From the IMG/VR virus record IMGVR_UViG_3300007640_000217, positions 1 to 25,341 of that record: a stretch of DNA of 25,341 nucleotides; one strand, given 5' to 3'. Under the pieces are notes generated by a model that was not told the origin of the DNA, ran no database searches, and saw nothing but the letters and a program-made list of their open reading frames with translations. The position numbers and the translations under genes are program-made. Every line of letters starts with the position of its first letter. The first letter of the stretch is position 1. Below, in pieces: positions 13,279-21,019 of this stretch. This stretch comes from a virus.

Positions 13279-15473
13279 GTTTTACAGAGCTAAGATTTAA
13301 ACCTGGGATCAATAAAGAAATAACTCCGTATTCTGAAGAAAACGGATGGGTGAATTGTGACAAAGTTAGGTTTCGTTTTGGTTATCCAGAAAAGTTAAAT
13401 GGTTGGGAAAAGAATAGTACAAATTCTTTTCTTGGAAATTGCCGTGGCCTTCATGAATGGGTTGCTCTCAGTGGTGAAAAGTTTTTAGGTGTTGGTACAC
13501 AGTTAAAATACTACATAAAGCAAGGTACTGATTACAACGATATCACACCTATAAGGCTTACGACTGGTGCGGGCGATGTTACTTTTGCAGCCACCAATGG
13601 GTCTTCTACTATTACGGTCACAGAAGTGAACCACGGTGCCGTTGAGAATGATTTCGTTACGTTTAGTGGGGCAGCTAGTCTAGGCGGCAACATTACCGCA
13701 GATATACTAAATCAAGAGTATCAAATTGTAAGCATTACTGACGGTAACACATATACAATCCAAGCCAGAACTGTAAGTACGATATCTAGTATAACAGAAA
13801 ACGGAGCGCTGAACCCCACGTTAGTCACGGCAGATTCTAGTGATACAGGAAATGGCGGTGCATCTGTAGTTGGCGCATACCAAATAGGCACAGGTCTTAA
13901 TTCTTCTGTTGCTGGCACTGGTTGGGGCGCAGGTTTGTTTGGCGGTACTAACAACGGCGCACTACAGACAACTCTCAATGAAGGTGGGACACTTAGTGAC
14001 AGCGATACTACAATTACTGTTACGTCTGCCACGGGGATTGCAGCAAGCGATGTAATCTTAATCGGTGGAACTGAGCTTGTTTTGGTTGGTGGGGTTAGCT
14101 CAAATGATCTTACTGGATGTACTCGTGGTCACAATGGCACACCCGCTTCATCTCACGCAGATGGTTCTGTAGTTCGCCTAACAGAGGGCAATGCCGATAG
14201 CGCAGACGATTTTAATGGGTGGGGCGAGGGCGTTGCCACAGGCACTCAAACAGCCACAACAGGTCTAAGAATATGGTCACATGACAATTTCGGAGAAGAC
14301 TTGATCTTCAACGAGCGCAACGGTCAAGTGTTCTACTGGGATAAAACAAATGGCGTGACAACTCGTGGTGTAGAGCTTTCCACACTTTCAGGAACGCCAC
14401 GGTCTGTTCCGCAAAAGTGCGCTCAAATCTTGCTGTCGGACAGAGACAGGCACGTAATTGCTTTTGGCTCTGATGGCTTGGGCGCTTCATCTGATACGCA
14501 GGGCGATGGCACACAAGACCCCATGCTGATTAGATTCTCTAGTCAGGAAAACCCAATAGACTGGTATCCAACAGATACAAACACCGCTGGTGATTTGAGG
14601 ATCGATACAGGATCAAGGATTGTTCAGGCTGTTGAGACACGCCAACAAATCGCTGTATTTACAGATACCGCTGTGTACGCCATGCAGTTTATTGGTCCAC
14701 CTTTTACCTTTGGTATAAATTTAGTTTCGTCAAACATTACTATCTCAAGCCCAAAAGCAGCCATTGCTGTAAACGATATTGTTTATTGGATGGGCAATGC
14801 AGAATTCTACAGCTATGCGGGTGCGGTTCAAAGAATACCATGCACTGTTCGTGATTACGTCTTTGATGACTTCAATACCAGCCAGATAGAAAAGGTTGTA
14901 GCGGGTTCAAACGTATCGTTTGCAGAGGTTTGGTGGTTCTATCCATCTGCGGATTCAGAAGAAAACGATAGGTATGTAGTCTACAACTACCAAGAAAACA
15001 TTTGGTATATCGGCACACTATCAAGAACAGCTTGGCTAGATCGTGGAATTAGTAGCTTGCCAGTTGCTACGGGCAATGATGGGTATTTGTACAATCATGA
15101 AACAGGTGCAAAAGCTGACGGTCAAGCAATGACTGCCTACATAGAATCTGGGGATATGGGTATTTCTGACGGCAACAACTTCAGCTTTATAAGCCGTGTC
15201 ATACCTGACTTAAACTTTAGAGAAACTAACGTAAACGATACCACGGTAAACTTTGTATTGAATGCAAAAAATGCCCCAGGTCAGGTCAATCAACAGACTG
15301 ACACAAACACAGTTACAAAGACATCTAATGTTCCAGTTGACCAATACACGAACCAGTATCAGACTAGGTTGAGAGGTAGAAGTTTTACCTTCAAGGTAGA
15401 ATCAACCGATGCAGATGTGCTATGGAGACTTGGAATCCCAAGGATAGACATAAGGCAGGACGGTAGAAGATGA
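13275..15473 (+). CDS. Large tail protein, putative tail nozzle
   Basis: This is a 732-residue virion protein with the N-terminal signature ELRFKPGINKEITPYSEENG followed by DKVRFRFGYPEKLNGW, well known from marine podovirus-like phages. Residues 105-165 and 239-301 look like inserted beta domains (SSTITVTEVNHGAVENDFVT; SDTTITVTSATGIAASDVIL with TRGHNGTPASSHADGS). The second half is propeller-like (QVFYWDKTNGV, PMLIRFSSQENPIDWYPTD, QIAVFTDTAVYAMQF, DRYVVYNYQENIWYIG). Nozzle/hub proteins of short tails have such propellers. The ATGA overlaps at both ends tie it to its neighbours. The exact role (nozzle or stabilisation protein) is inferred from pattern and context. Confidence 0.68.
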   Translation: MSFTELRFKPGINKEITPYSEENGWVNCDKVRFRFGYPEKLNGWEKNSTNSFLGNCRGLHEWVALSGEKFLGVGTQLKYYIKQGTDYNDITPIRLTTGAGDVTFAATNGSSTITVTEVNHGAVENDFVTFSGAASLGGNITADILNQEYQIVSITDGNTYTIQARTVSTISSITENGALNPTLVTADSSDTGNGGASVVGAYQIGTGLNSSVAGTGWGAGLFGGTNNGALQTTLNEGGTLSDSDTTITVTSATGIAASDVILIGGTELVLVGGVSSNDLTGCTRGHNGTPASSHADGSVVRLTEGNADSADDFNGWGEGVATGTQTATTGLRIWSHDNFGEDLIFNERNGQVFYWDKTNGVTTRGVELSTLSGTPRSVPQKCAQILLSDRDRHVIAFGSDGLGASSDTQGDGTQDPMLIRFSSQENPIDWYPTDTNTAGDLRIDTGSRIVQAVETRQQIAVFTDTAVYAMQFIGPPFTFGINLVSSNITISSPKAAIAVNDIVYWMGNAEFYSYAGAVQRIPCTVRDYVFDDFNTSQIEKVVAGSNVSFAEVWWFYPSADSEENDRYVVYNYQENIWYIGTLSRTAWLDRGISSLPVATGNDGYLYNHETGAKADGQAMTAYIESGDMGISDGNNFSFISRVIPDLNFRETNVNDTTVNFVLNAKNAPGQVNQQTDTNTVTKTSNVPVDQYTNQYQTRLRGRSFTFKVESTDADVLWRLGIPRIDIRQDGRR

Positions 15474-15868
15474 GTATAGCACCAGTACCATATTTTCCTG
15501 TGCCACCTGTACAGTATTCGCCACAGTACATGGCAGAGGTCACGAGGGCGTTTGCTACTTTTGCGCTGCAGATGACAAACCCTGCCATAGCAAAACCTGT
15601 GCTTATAGAGATTCCAACGTCTGCTCAGTCTGGTGACGAGGTGGGGACCGTTTACGAGACCGAAGGCGTACTGAGAATAAAATCCGCTACATCCGCTGAC
15701 AATACTGTTGGCATACCATTACCAAGTTATACGGTGGCTACGCTGCCAACTGTAGAGACAGGCACACTAATATACGTTTCTGATGGGGCTGCTGGCAGTC
15801 CTGTTGTTGCGTTTGGTGACGGGTCCAACTGGCTGCGTGTCGATACTAGAGCCGCCGTTTCTACTTAG
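15470..15868 (+). CDS. Small virion accessory protein
   Basis: This is a 132-residue protein, overlapping the nozzle-like gene by ATGA. The N-terminus is Pro- and Tyr-rich (APVPYFPVPPVQYSPQYMAE), then a helix (VTRAFATFALQMTN). The C-terminal part has the frequent phage phrase VATLPTVETGTLIYVSDGAA followed by VAFGDGSNWLRVDT, a small beta module found at the ends of many phage structural proteins. Its biochemical role is unknown. Confidence 0.62.
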   Translation: MSIAPVPYFPVPPVQYSPQYMAEVTRAFATFALQMTNPAIAKPVLIEIPTSAQSGDEVGTVYETEGVLRIKSATSADNTVGIPLPSYTVATLPTVETGTLIYVSDGAAGSPVVAFGDGSNWLRVDTRAAVST

Positions 15869-15877
15869 GAGATCACT

Positions 15878-16093
15878 ATGGCACACACGATTATAGACAA
15901 CTACAAGGTTTTCCCCAGACTGATGATGTTGGTTGTAACTATACTGACCTATCAAAGCGTCCACTGGTATATGTCTTTGCCTGATCCAACCAATGGGCAG
16001 GCTGGTCTTGTATCTGTCTGCATGGGCGCACTCACTGGCTGCTTCGGCATCTGGATGAACAAAGAAGCTAAGACAGATCGCGGAGTAGTATAA
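15878..16093 (+). CDS. Small two-helix membrane protein (holin candidate or lysis accessory)
   Basis: This is a 71-residue protein with two likely membrane segments: FPRLMMLVVTILTYQSVHWY (about residues 12-31) and GLVSVCMGALTGCFGIWM (about 43-60), ending in a basic/charged tail (NKEAKTDRGVV). A clear ribosome site (TAGGAG) precedes ATG 15878. It lies in the lysis region 0.7 kb upstream of the 3TM holin and endolysin, so it may be a second holin or antiholin. Similar short proteins occur in marine phages. Function is inferred. Confidence 0.65.
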   Translation: MAHTIIDNYKVFPRLMMLVVTILTYQSVHWYMSLPDPTNGQAGLVSVCMGALTGCFGIWMNKEAKTDRGVV

Positions 16094-16767
16094 TGCCACT
16101 CGTTATTCAGTCAGGACAACCAGTTTCACAGGGTGTTTATACGGCACCAACCTCTCCGAAACCGCCAGAGCCAAAGGAAAAGAAGGGTGGTATCTTTAAT
16201 AGTGGGTACATCAGTTTCAAAGATATGTTTGATGGCGGTGGCCCAGGCCGTAGTGGTGCTAGATTTTCTAGCGCAGATACAGGTGCATACGACACTAACA
16301 AAGACAACTACATATCTGAAGCCGAATACGCTGCAGCATCAAGCAGTCCAAATTTCTCACAGACTCAAGGCGGTATAGCAGCCTTATCAAACTTTATTGG
16401 AGCCAGACCTCGTGGTTCATATGGACGTGAACGCGCTCTTGGCCCAAGCGGAACCAACATTGGCACATCAGGTATTGCAAATTACATTGCTGGCGGCGGA
16501 ATGTTTGGACCTATGCTTGGTGGTGGACCTACTAGATTTCAGCAAGCATACCCAGAAATGGATCAAGGCAAGATGTTCACCATCCAAAACTTGATAGCTT
16601 CTGGAATGACACCAGAACAGGCTGCGGCATATGTCGGAGCTAACAATACTGGAGGCTCTATCATAAAGCCTATGCTCAAACCAACAGTAGGTATGAACAT
16701 GGGCGGCTTGATGGCATTACGTGACTACAACATGGGTATGCAGATGGGCATGGGGCAGTCGGTATGA
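16093..16767 (+). CDS. Phage protein with an EF-hand-like calcium loop
   Basis: This is a 224-residue protein of unknown role. After a Pro/Lys-rich start (SPKPPEPKEKKGG), residues 67-78 read DTNKDNYISEAE, an almost ideal EF-hand/dockerin calcium loop (Asp1, Asn3, Asp5, Tyr7, Ser9, Glu12). The C-terminal half is Gly/Met-rich (GGGMFGPMLGGGPTRFQQAY, MNMGGLMALRDYNMGMQMGM). It is inserted between the small membrane protein (one-base overlap) and the holin (ATGA overlap). A structural or lysis-timing role is possible; neither is demonstrable from sequence. Confidence 0.6.
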   Translation: MPLVIQSGQPVSQGVYTAPTSPKPPEPKEKKGGIFNSGYISFKDMFDGGGPGRSGARFSSADTGAYDTNKDNYISEAEYAAASSSPNFSQTQGGIAALSNFIGARPRGSYGRERALGPSGTNIGTSGIANYIAGGGMFGPMLGGGPTRFQQAYPEMDQGKMFTIQNLIASGMTPEQAAAYVGANNTGGSIIKPMLKPTVGMNMGGLMALRDYNMGMQMGMGQSV

Positions 16768-17153
16768 TACAGGCACTGATAGGACCACTGACTGAACTAG
16801 CGGGTGGATGGCTCAAAGGCAAGGCTGATGCGCAAGCTGCCGCTGCAAATCTGAAGCTTGTAGAGGCAGAAGCGAAAGCGACCATAATGAAGTCCGCCGC
16901 TACATCGGAAGCGGAGTGGGAAAAGATCATGGCGCAAGGCACCATGAACTCGTGGAAAGACGAGTATCTGGTCTTACTTTTCAGTATTCCGCTAATCCTC
17001 TGTTTTACAGGAGATTGGGGGCGCACCACGGTAGCAGAAGGCTTCGCTGCTTTGGAGACAATGCCAGAGTGGTATCAATATACGTTGGGTGTAATCGTAG
17101 CTAGTAGCTTTGCCGTGCGGTCAGCAACTAAATTCTTTGGGAGTAAGAAATGA
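16764..17153 (+). CDS. Holin, GTA-type three-transmembrane family
   Basis: This is a 129-residue protein. An N-terminal helix (LIGPLTELAGGWLKGKADAQ) and charged helix (NLKLVEAEAKATIMKSAATS) precede SWKDEYLVLLFSIPLILCF, then MPEWYQYTLGVIVASSFAVR and a basic tail (KFFGSKK). This matches the GTA_holin_3TM family, first described from gene transfer agents and widespread in phages of Alphaproteobacteria and others. It would permeabilise the inner membrane or release the endolysin. It overlaps its neighbours by ATGA at both ends, directly before the endolysin. Confidence 0.85.
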   Translation: MIQALIGPLTELAGGWLKGKADAQAAAANLKLVEAEAKATIMKSAATSEAEWEKIMAQGTMNSWKDEYLVLLFSIPLILCFTGDWGRTTVAEGFAALETMPEWYQYTLGVIVASSFAVRSATKFFGSKK

Positions 17154-17623
17154 GTTTTAAGTTAAGCAGACGTAGCCTAGATCGTCTTGAGGGTATCGAC
17201 GATAGACTACAAGAAGTTGTGAAGATGGCTATCACGCTCACGAAGACCGACTTCGGGGTGGTGCAAGGAATGAGAACCATCGAACAGCAGAAGGAGTTGG
17301 TTGCCAAAGGTGCCAGTAAAACGATGAAGTCGAAGCACCTTGAGGGTAAGGCTTTTGACATTATGGCCTTTGTAAATGGCAGAGCTAGTTGGGAATTGAA
17401 TTTGTATGATGATCTAGCCGATGCAATCAAGGAAGCTGCTATACATCTAGGCGTACCGATTTGTTGGGGTGCGGCATGGGGTACTGCTGATATGCCATAT
17501 CCTATGGACATTCGTAAGTGGGATGGCACAATGGAAGAAGCAATGAATGCCTACATAGACTTGCGTCGATCTCAAGGACGTAGACCGTTTATCGACGGAC
17601 CACACTTTGAATTGATAGGTTAG
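17150..17623 (+). CDS. Endolysin, M15-type L-alanyl-D-glutamate peptidase
   Basis: This is a 157-residue single-domain lysin. The zinc site is SKHLEGKAFDI (His63, Asp70) with GPHFEL (His152). Asp149 in DGPH sits where the catalytic acid of T5 endolysin lies (D-x-x-H). The substrate-side GVVQGMRTIEQQKELVAKGA segment is typical of M15/VanY-like phage lysins. The enzyme cuts the L-Ala-D-Glu type bond of peptidoglycan stems. There is no signal peptide, consistent with release through the holin, whose gene overlaps by ATGA. A slightly longer loop (CWGAAWGTADMPYPMD) precedes the last His. Confidence 0.92.
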   Translation: MSFKLSRRSLDRLEGIDDRLQEVVKMAITLTKTDFGVVQGMRTIEQQKELVAKGASKTMKSKHLEGKAFDIMAFVNGRASWELNLYDDLADAIKEAAIHLGVPICWGAAWGTADMPYPMDIRKWDGTMEEAMNAYIDLRRSQGRRPFIDGPHFELIG

Positions 17624-17640
17624 TCGAATGATGGTAAAGT
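17612..17640 (+). promoter_or_regulatory. Candidate sigma70-type promoter ahead of the internal-protein block
   Basis: TTGATA at 17612-17617 and TAAAGT at 17635-17640 are spaced by 17 bases (five and four consensus matches). It lies at the 43-base gap between endolysin and the internal virion genes, the second largest gap in the window. A short inverted repeat CAATT-GAACT-AATTG follows. Evidence is sequence match and position only. Confidence 0.33.
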
Positions 17641-17666
17641 GCAATTGAACTAATTGAGAGGTCTCA

Positions 17667-19109
17667 ATGTTACCGTTTCTTTTTAGCTTAGGACTGCCCG
17701 CTCTTGCTCCAAGTATAGGACTTGGTGGACTCTCTGGTGCCGCTCTTGCTGGCATGGGTGCTGGCCTTGGCTCTTTTCTTGAAACAGGTGACGTTGGTAA
17801 AGGCATAAAAACTGGTATGCTGTCTTTCTTGGGTGGCAAACTTCTAGGTGGCTTAGGCGGTGGTGTAGCGGGCTTAAAGGATACAGCGGCTGGCAATGCA
17901 GTGCTGTCAGGAAAAGCTCAGGCGGCTATGAGTCAAGGTGCATTCCAAGAGGCAGTCAAAGCTGCTGGGACTAAGGTTCCATTCTCAGGAATACTTGGTG
18001 AAAACGTGGGTTCTGCCATTCTGCAACCTGGGATTATGACTGCAGCAGGTCTAAGTTCTGCTGTAAGTGCAGCGCAGCAAGAGCCAGAAAAGGGAAAAGA
18101 TGGTGAAAGATTTGAACCACCTCTACCAACATCGCTAAAAAGACAGGTAACTATAGGTGATCCTCTCGAAGGTTCTGGTGAGCAAACTTACTTTGACTAC
18201 ACGTATAGTCCAGACCCTACGCTTGAATATCCATATATAGATTACGGTACTTTGCAGGAGAAAAACCGCGAGGTTAAAGGAATGTATTTGGGTGGTATTG
18301 CAAGTGTAGGTGGAGGCCACCCTATGTTTATGGGTTTAGGAAGAGGTATAAGCAGCGCTCTTTCTCAATCTCAAGGTCCAAAAATACAAGCGTTTGTGCA
18401 AAAAGTTGAGAACGATGCACGATCAGAGTTTGGCGATGACTTATTTCAAGCACCTCAAGTAGCCACTCAAATTCCTACTCAAATGCCTATGAATCGTTTA
18501 CAGCCAGCGATACCTACGGAACCTATGAATGCACTTGAGCAAGCGCAGCAAGCTAGAAATAGTAGTGTTCTCTCAGGACTTTACAATTCTGGCAAAGGAG
18601 CTGGGTTGGTCAACGCGGAAGCTATACCAGTTAATGCAATGGCTCGCCCCGCGAATATGTTCCAGAGTGCATTGGGCATGGCTGAAGGTGGTGAAGTGGA
18701 ATCCATGAATGAGAAAGATATCATTCTAGAATCCATCAAAGCCATAAAGGGAATGAAGGAAGACGCAGAAGCTCAAGAGATTTTGGGTGTATTCCTAGCG
18801 ACATATGGTGAAGAAGCTCTTCGTGATCTAGTAAGCTCTGTTCAGTCTGGTGAGTTTGATGAAACTGTTGAGCGCTTTGAAAACGGTGAGAATGGAATCG
18901 TTCGTGGGCCTGGGGATGGTTCTGGAAGTGATGACAAAGTTCCTGCAACCTTAGATAATCAACAGGATGTCCTGTTGACGGAAGGCGAGTATGTCTTCCG
19001 CGAACCAACTACTGATGCGCTTACCAAGGCGTATGGTGGTGGCTTTTTAGATAAGATCAATGAAGCTGAAGGAGATGCACCAGAGGTGCTGAGAAAAATG
19101 GTGGGTTAA
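17667..19109 (+). CDS. Internal/ejection virion protein candidate
   Basis: This is a 480-residue protein with a hydrophobic, Gly/Ala-rich N-terminus (residues 1-75; LPFLFSLGLPALAPSIGLGG, AALAGMGAGLGSF), which could insert into a membrane during DNA ejection. A Pro/Gln-rich middle follows. The C-terminal part is acidic, helical (NEKDIILESIKAIKGMKEDA) and ends with a motif common in marine phage internal proteins: GIVRGPGDGSGSDDKVPATL, LLTEGEYVFREPTTDALTKA, YGGGFLDKI. ATG 17667 follows GAGAGG. First of four large proteins that together look like the ejectosome. Function is inferred. Confidence 0.6.
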   Translation: MLPFLFSLGLPALAPSIGLGGLSGAALAGMGAGLGSFLETGDVGKGIKTGMLSFLGGKLLGGLGGGVAGLKDTAAGNAVLSGKAQAAMSQGAFQEAVKAAGTKVPFSGILGENVGSAILQPGIMTAAGLSSAVSAAQQEPEKGKDGERFEPPLPTSLKRQVTIGDPLEGSGEQTYFDYTYSPDPTLEYPYIDYGTLQEKNREVKGMYLGGIASVGGGHPMFMGLGRGISSALSQSQGPKIQAFVQKVENDARSEFGDDLFQAPQVATQIPTQMPMNRLQPAIPTEPMNALEQAQQARNSSVLSGLYNSGKGAGLVNAEAIPVNAMARPANMFQSALGMAEGGEVESMNEKDIILESIKAIKGMKEDAEAQEILGVFLATYGEEALRDLVSSVQSGEFDETVERFENGENGIVRGPGDGSGSDDKVPATLDNQQDVLLTEGEYVFREPTTDALTKAYGGGFLDKINEAEGDAPEVLRKMVG

Positions 19110-19529
19110 TTGAGAGTAAGTGCTGTTCCGAAGGAGGCGGTCAAGTACATATGGAAGGACGTTGAAAGGGTACTAGAGAAAAGTGTTGCTACGGCTGAAA
19201 CAAAGATTCAGTTGATAGATGTTCTGAAAGGAATTCTGGACGACACTTATGTTCTTTGGGTAGTATTTGAGGAAGACGAGGTTGTTGCAGCATTTACTAC
19301 TAGAATAATTGAGTATCCGCAGCGAAGAAGTATGGCACTTGATTGGGTAGGTGGAAGTAGAATGAAAGAATGGTTGGATATCGGTATGGAAAAGGTTATC
19401 GAATTTGCCTCTCTTAATAACTGCGAACACCTAGAAGGCTATGGTCGTAAGGCTTGGGGGAGGGCTTTAAATAAATATGGGTTCTACCCAGAGTATATTG
19501 CGTTTCGCATGGAGATAGAAAATGGGTAA
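19110..19529 (+). CDS. GNAT-like acetyltransferase-type phage protein
   Basis: The product is 139 residues, starting at TTG 19110 immediately after the upstream TAA; the start is supported by coupling, not by a strong ribosome site. The layout fits small GNAT-fold proteins found among phage structural genes: DTYVLWVVFEEDEVVAAFTT (strands beta2-beta4), ALDWVGG, a helix WLDIGMEKVIEFASLN, then LEGYGRKAWGRALNKYGFY (acetyl-CoA-binding end). The classical Q/RxxGxG/A loop is not obvious, so catalysis is uncertain. It overlaps the next gene by 8 bases. It may modify a virion or host protein. Confidence 0.62.
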   Translation: MRVSAVPKEAVKYIWKDVERVLEKSVATAETKIQLIDVLKGILDDTYVLWVVFEEDEVVAAFTTRIIEYPQRRSMALDWVGGSRMKEWLDIGMEKVIEFASLNNCEHLEGYGRKAWGRALNKYGFYPEYIAFRMEIENG

Positions 19530-21018
19530 AGGCAGTTCAACGCCAACACAGCAGGTAGTGCAATCAACAGGTCTGCCTGATTACGTTGACCCGTATTTTA
19601 AGCGGCTCCTCAAGGGTGCTGAAGAGGCCACGATGCCCTTCGATCCAGAAACTGGAGAGTCAACCTATACCCCATATACAGGTGAAAGACTTACTCGAAG
19701 CGCAAATTATGGGGATATCACTGGTGCCAGACAAGATATTCGTGACATAGCGGGTGCTGGCCTTACTGGTATGAATGAAGCTCTTGCTGCTCAGAGGCTT
19801 GGCATGTCTGGAATAGCGGGCCTTGCAATGGCACCGCCTAGCTTTACCGCATCTAATTTTTCTGCAACAGGTGTTGATCCTTACTCTGGCTTTATTGCTG
19901 GAACTGCTGATCCATATTCTAAATTTACGGCAGGTACTGCAGACCCATTTAGTGAATTCCAACAGGCAGACTTTAACAAAGCTCAGGGTCAAGCGTATGA
20001 CTTTGGTCCCGCCCGTCAGTTCACAGGACAAGAAGTCGCTGACTACATGGACCCATACATGCAGAACGTGGTTGATCTGCAGAAACGTGAAGCAATTAAA
20101 GACTTTGCTCAACAGCAAGCGGGTAGAGATGCATCAGCAGTTCAAGCGGGTGCGTTTGGTGGTTCTCGTCAAGCTGTTGCTCAAGGTATGGCAGAGCAAA
20201 ACTTACAGCAAAGACTTGGTGACATTCAGCAGGTAGGTAGCCAAGCAGCCTTTGACCGTGCGATGCAGATGTTTGAGTCTGACCGTGAAGCACAAATGGA
20301 TGTTGAAGGTCGCCGTGCGGCAGAATTAGCCAGAGTTCAGGGTATTGACGTTGGCGAAACAGGACGCACACAGACGGGTGCCGCAGCAGAGATGGCACGA
20401 ACACAGGCTGCAAGAGCGGCTGAACTTGCACGGACCCAAGGCATTGGTCTTGATGAGGCGGCACGAGTTCAAGCGGCAGAGGCGGCAGAGCTTGCTAGAA
20501 CACAGGGCATCGGGCTTGATGAGGCCGCTCGTATACAGGCGGGTCAAGCTGCTGAGTTAGGTCGCACACAAGGTATCGATGTTGGTGAGGCGGCTCGTAT
20601 TCAGGCAGCAAATGCGGCAGAGCAAGCTAGAATTCAAGCCGCTCTAGAGGCACAAAGGTACGGTACTGCAGGTCTATATGGCGACTTAATGGGCGCAGGT
20701 CGCGGTCTTGTTGGCTTAGGTGAGCTAGAGCGTGGCACTGATATACAAGGTGCGCAGCTTCTAGAAACATTAGGACGTGATATTCGTGGGGAAGATCAGG
20801 CTAGACTTGATCTTGCATATCAAGACTTCTTGCGTCAGCAAGACTATCCGATCAGTCAGTACGAGAGATACGCAGGTATCTTGAGTGGTGTGCCGACTGG
20901 TTCTTTGGATCGCACAACTCAGCAGTATGCAAGCTACAATCCAATCCAACAGGCTCTTGGTGCAGGAATCTCTGCACTTGGTTTATACAGGGGACTAGGC
21001 GGAGGTTACGGAGCTTAA
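19522..21018 (+). CDS. Internal virion protein with 22-residue helical repeats
   Basis: This is a 498-residue, Ala/Gln-rich protein. The N-terminus includes TGLPDYVDPYFKRLLKGAEE. Residues 119-148 contain three 11-residue repeats (DPYSGFIAGTA, DPYSKFTAGTA, DPFSEF...). Residues 150-260 are helical with GAFGGSRQAVAQGMAEQNLQ, common in marine phage internal proteins. Residues 266-378 hold about five repeats of 22 residues (AAELARTQGIGLDEAARIQA type), predicted as long amphipathic helices. A Gly-rich end follows (ALGAGISALGLYRGLGGGYG). Such a protein is a good candidate for the ejection tube crossing the envelope. Role inferred. Confidence 0.65.
   Translation: MGKGSSTPTQQVVQSTGLPDYVDPYFKRLLKGAEEATMPFDPETGESTYTPYTGERLTRSANYGDITGARQDIRDIAGAGLTGMNEALAAQRLGMSGIAGLAMAPPSFTASNFSATGVDPYSGFIAGTADPYSKFTAGTADPFSEFQQADFNKAQGQAYDFGPARQFTGQEVADYMDPYMQNVVDLQKREAIKDFAQQQAGRDASAVQAGAFGGSRQAVAQGMAEQNLQQRLGDIQQVGSQAAFDRAMQMFESDREAQMDVEGRRAAELARVQGIDVGETGRTQTGAAAEMARTQAARAAELARTQGIGLDEAARVQAAEAAELARTQGIGLDEAARIQAGQAAELGRTQGIDVGEAARIQAANAAEQARIQAALEAQRYGTAGLYGDLMGAGRGLVGLGELERGTDIQGAQLLETLGRDIRGEDQARLDLAYQDFLRQQDYPISQYERYAGILSGVPTGSLDRTTQQYASYNPIQQALGAGISALGLYRGLGGGYGA
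20317..20655 (+). repeat. 22-residue (2 x 11) helical repeat-coding region
   Basis: About five in-frame 66-base units encode AAELARTQGI[GD][LV][DG]EAARIQA-like repeats, residues 266-378 of the internal protein. The 11-residue half-period (ELARTQGIGLD / EAARIQAAEAA) fits a hendecad helix. Copies differ by a few codons and residues, suggesting repeated duplication. Confidence 0.75.
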
Positions 21019-21019
21019 C

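Noticed and set aside
12905-13300. Val/Ala-rich frame over the polyglycine domain
   Set aside because: A frame-shifted reading of Gly codons, no ribosome site, and it overlaps two well supported genes.
16764-17623. Gene transfer agent rather than phage, because of the GTA-type holin
   Set aside because: The 3TM holin family is widespread in true phages, and the surrounding podovirus-like connector and ejection genes do not follow the known GTA cluster.
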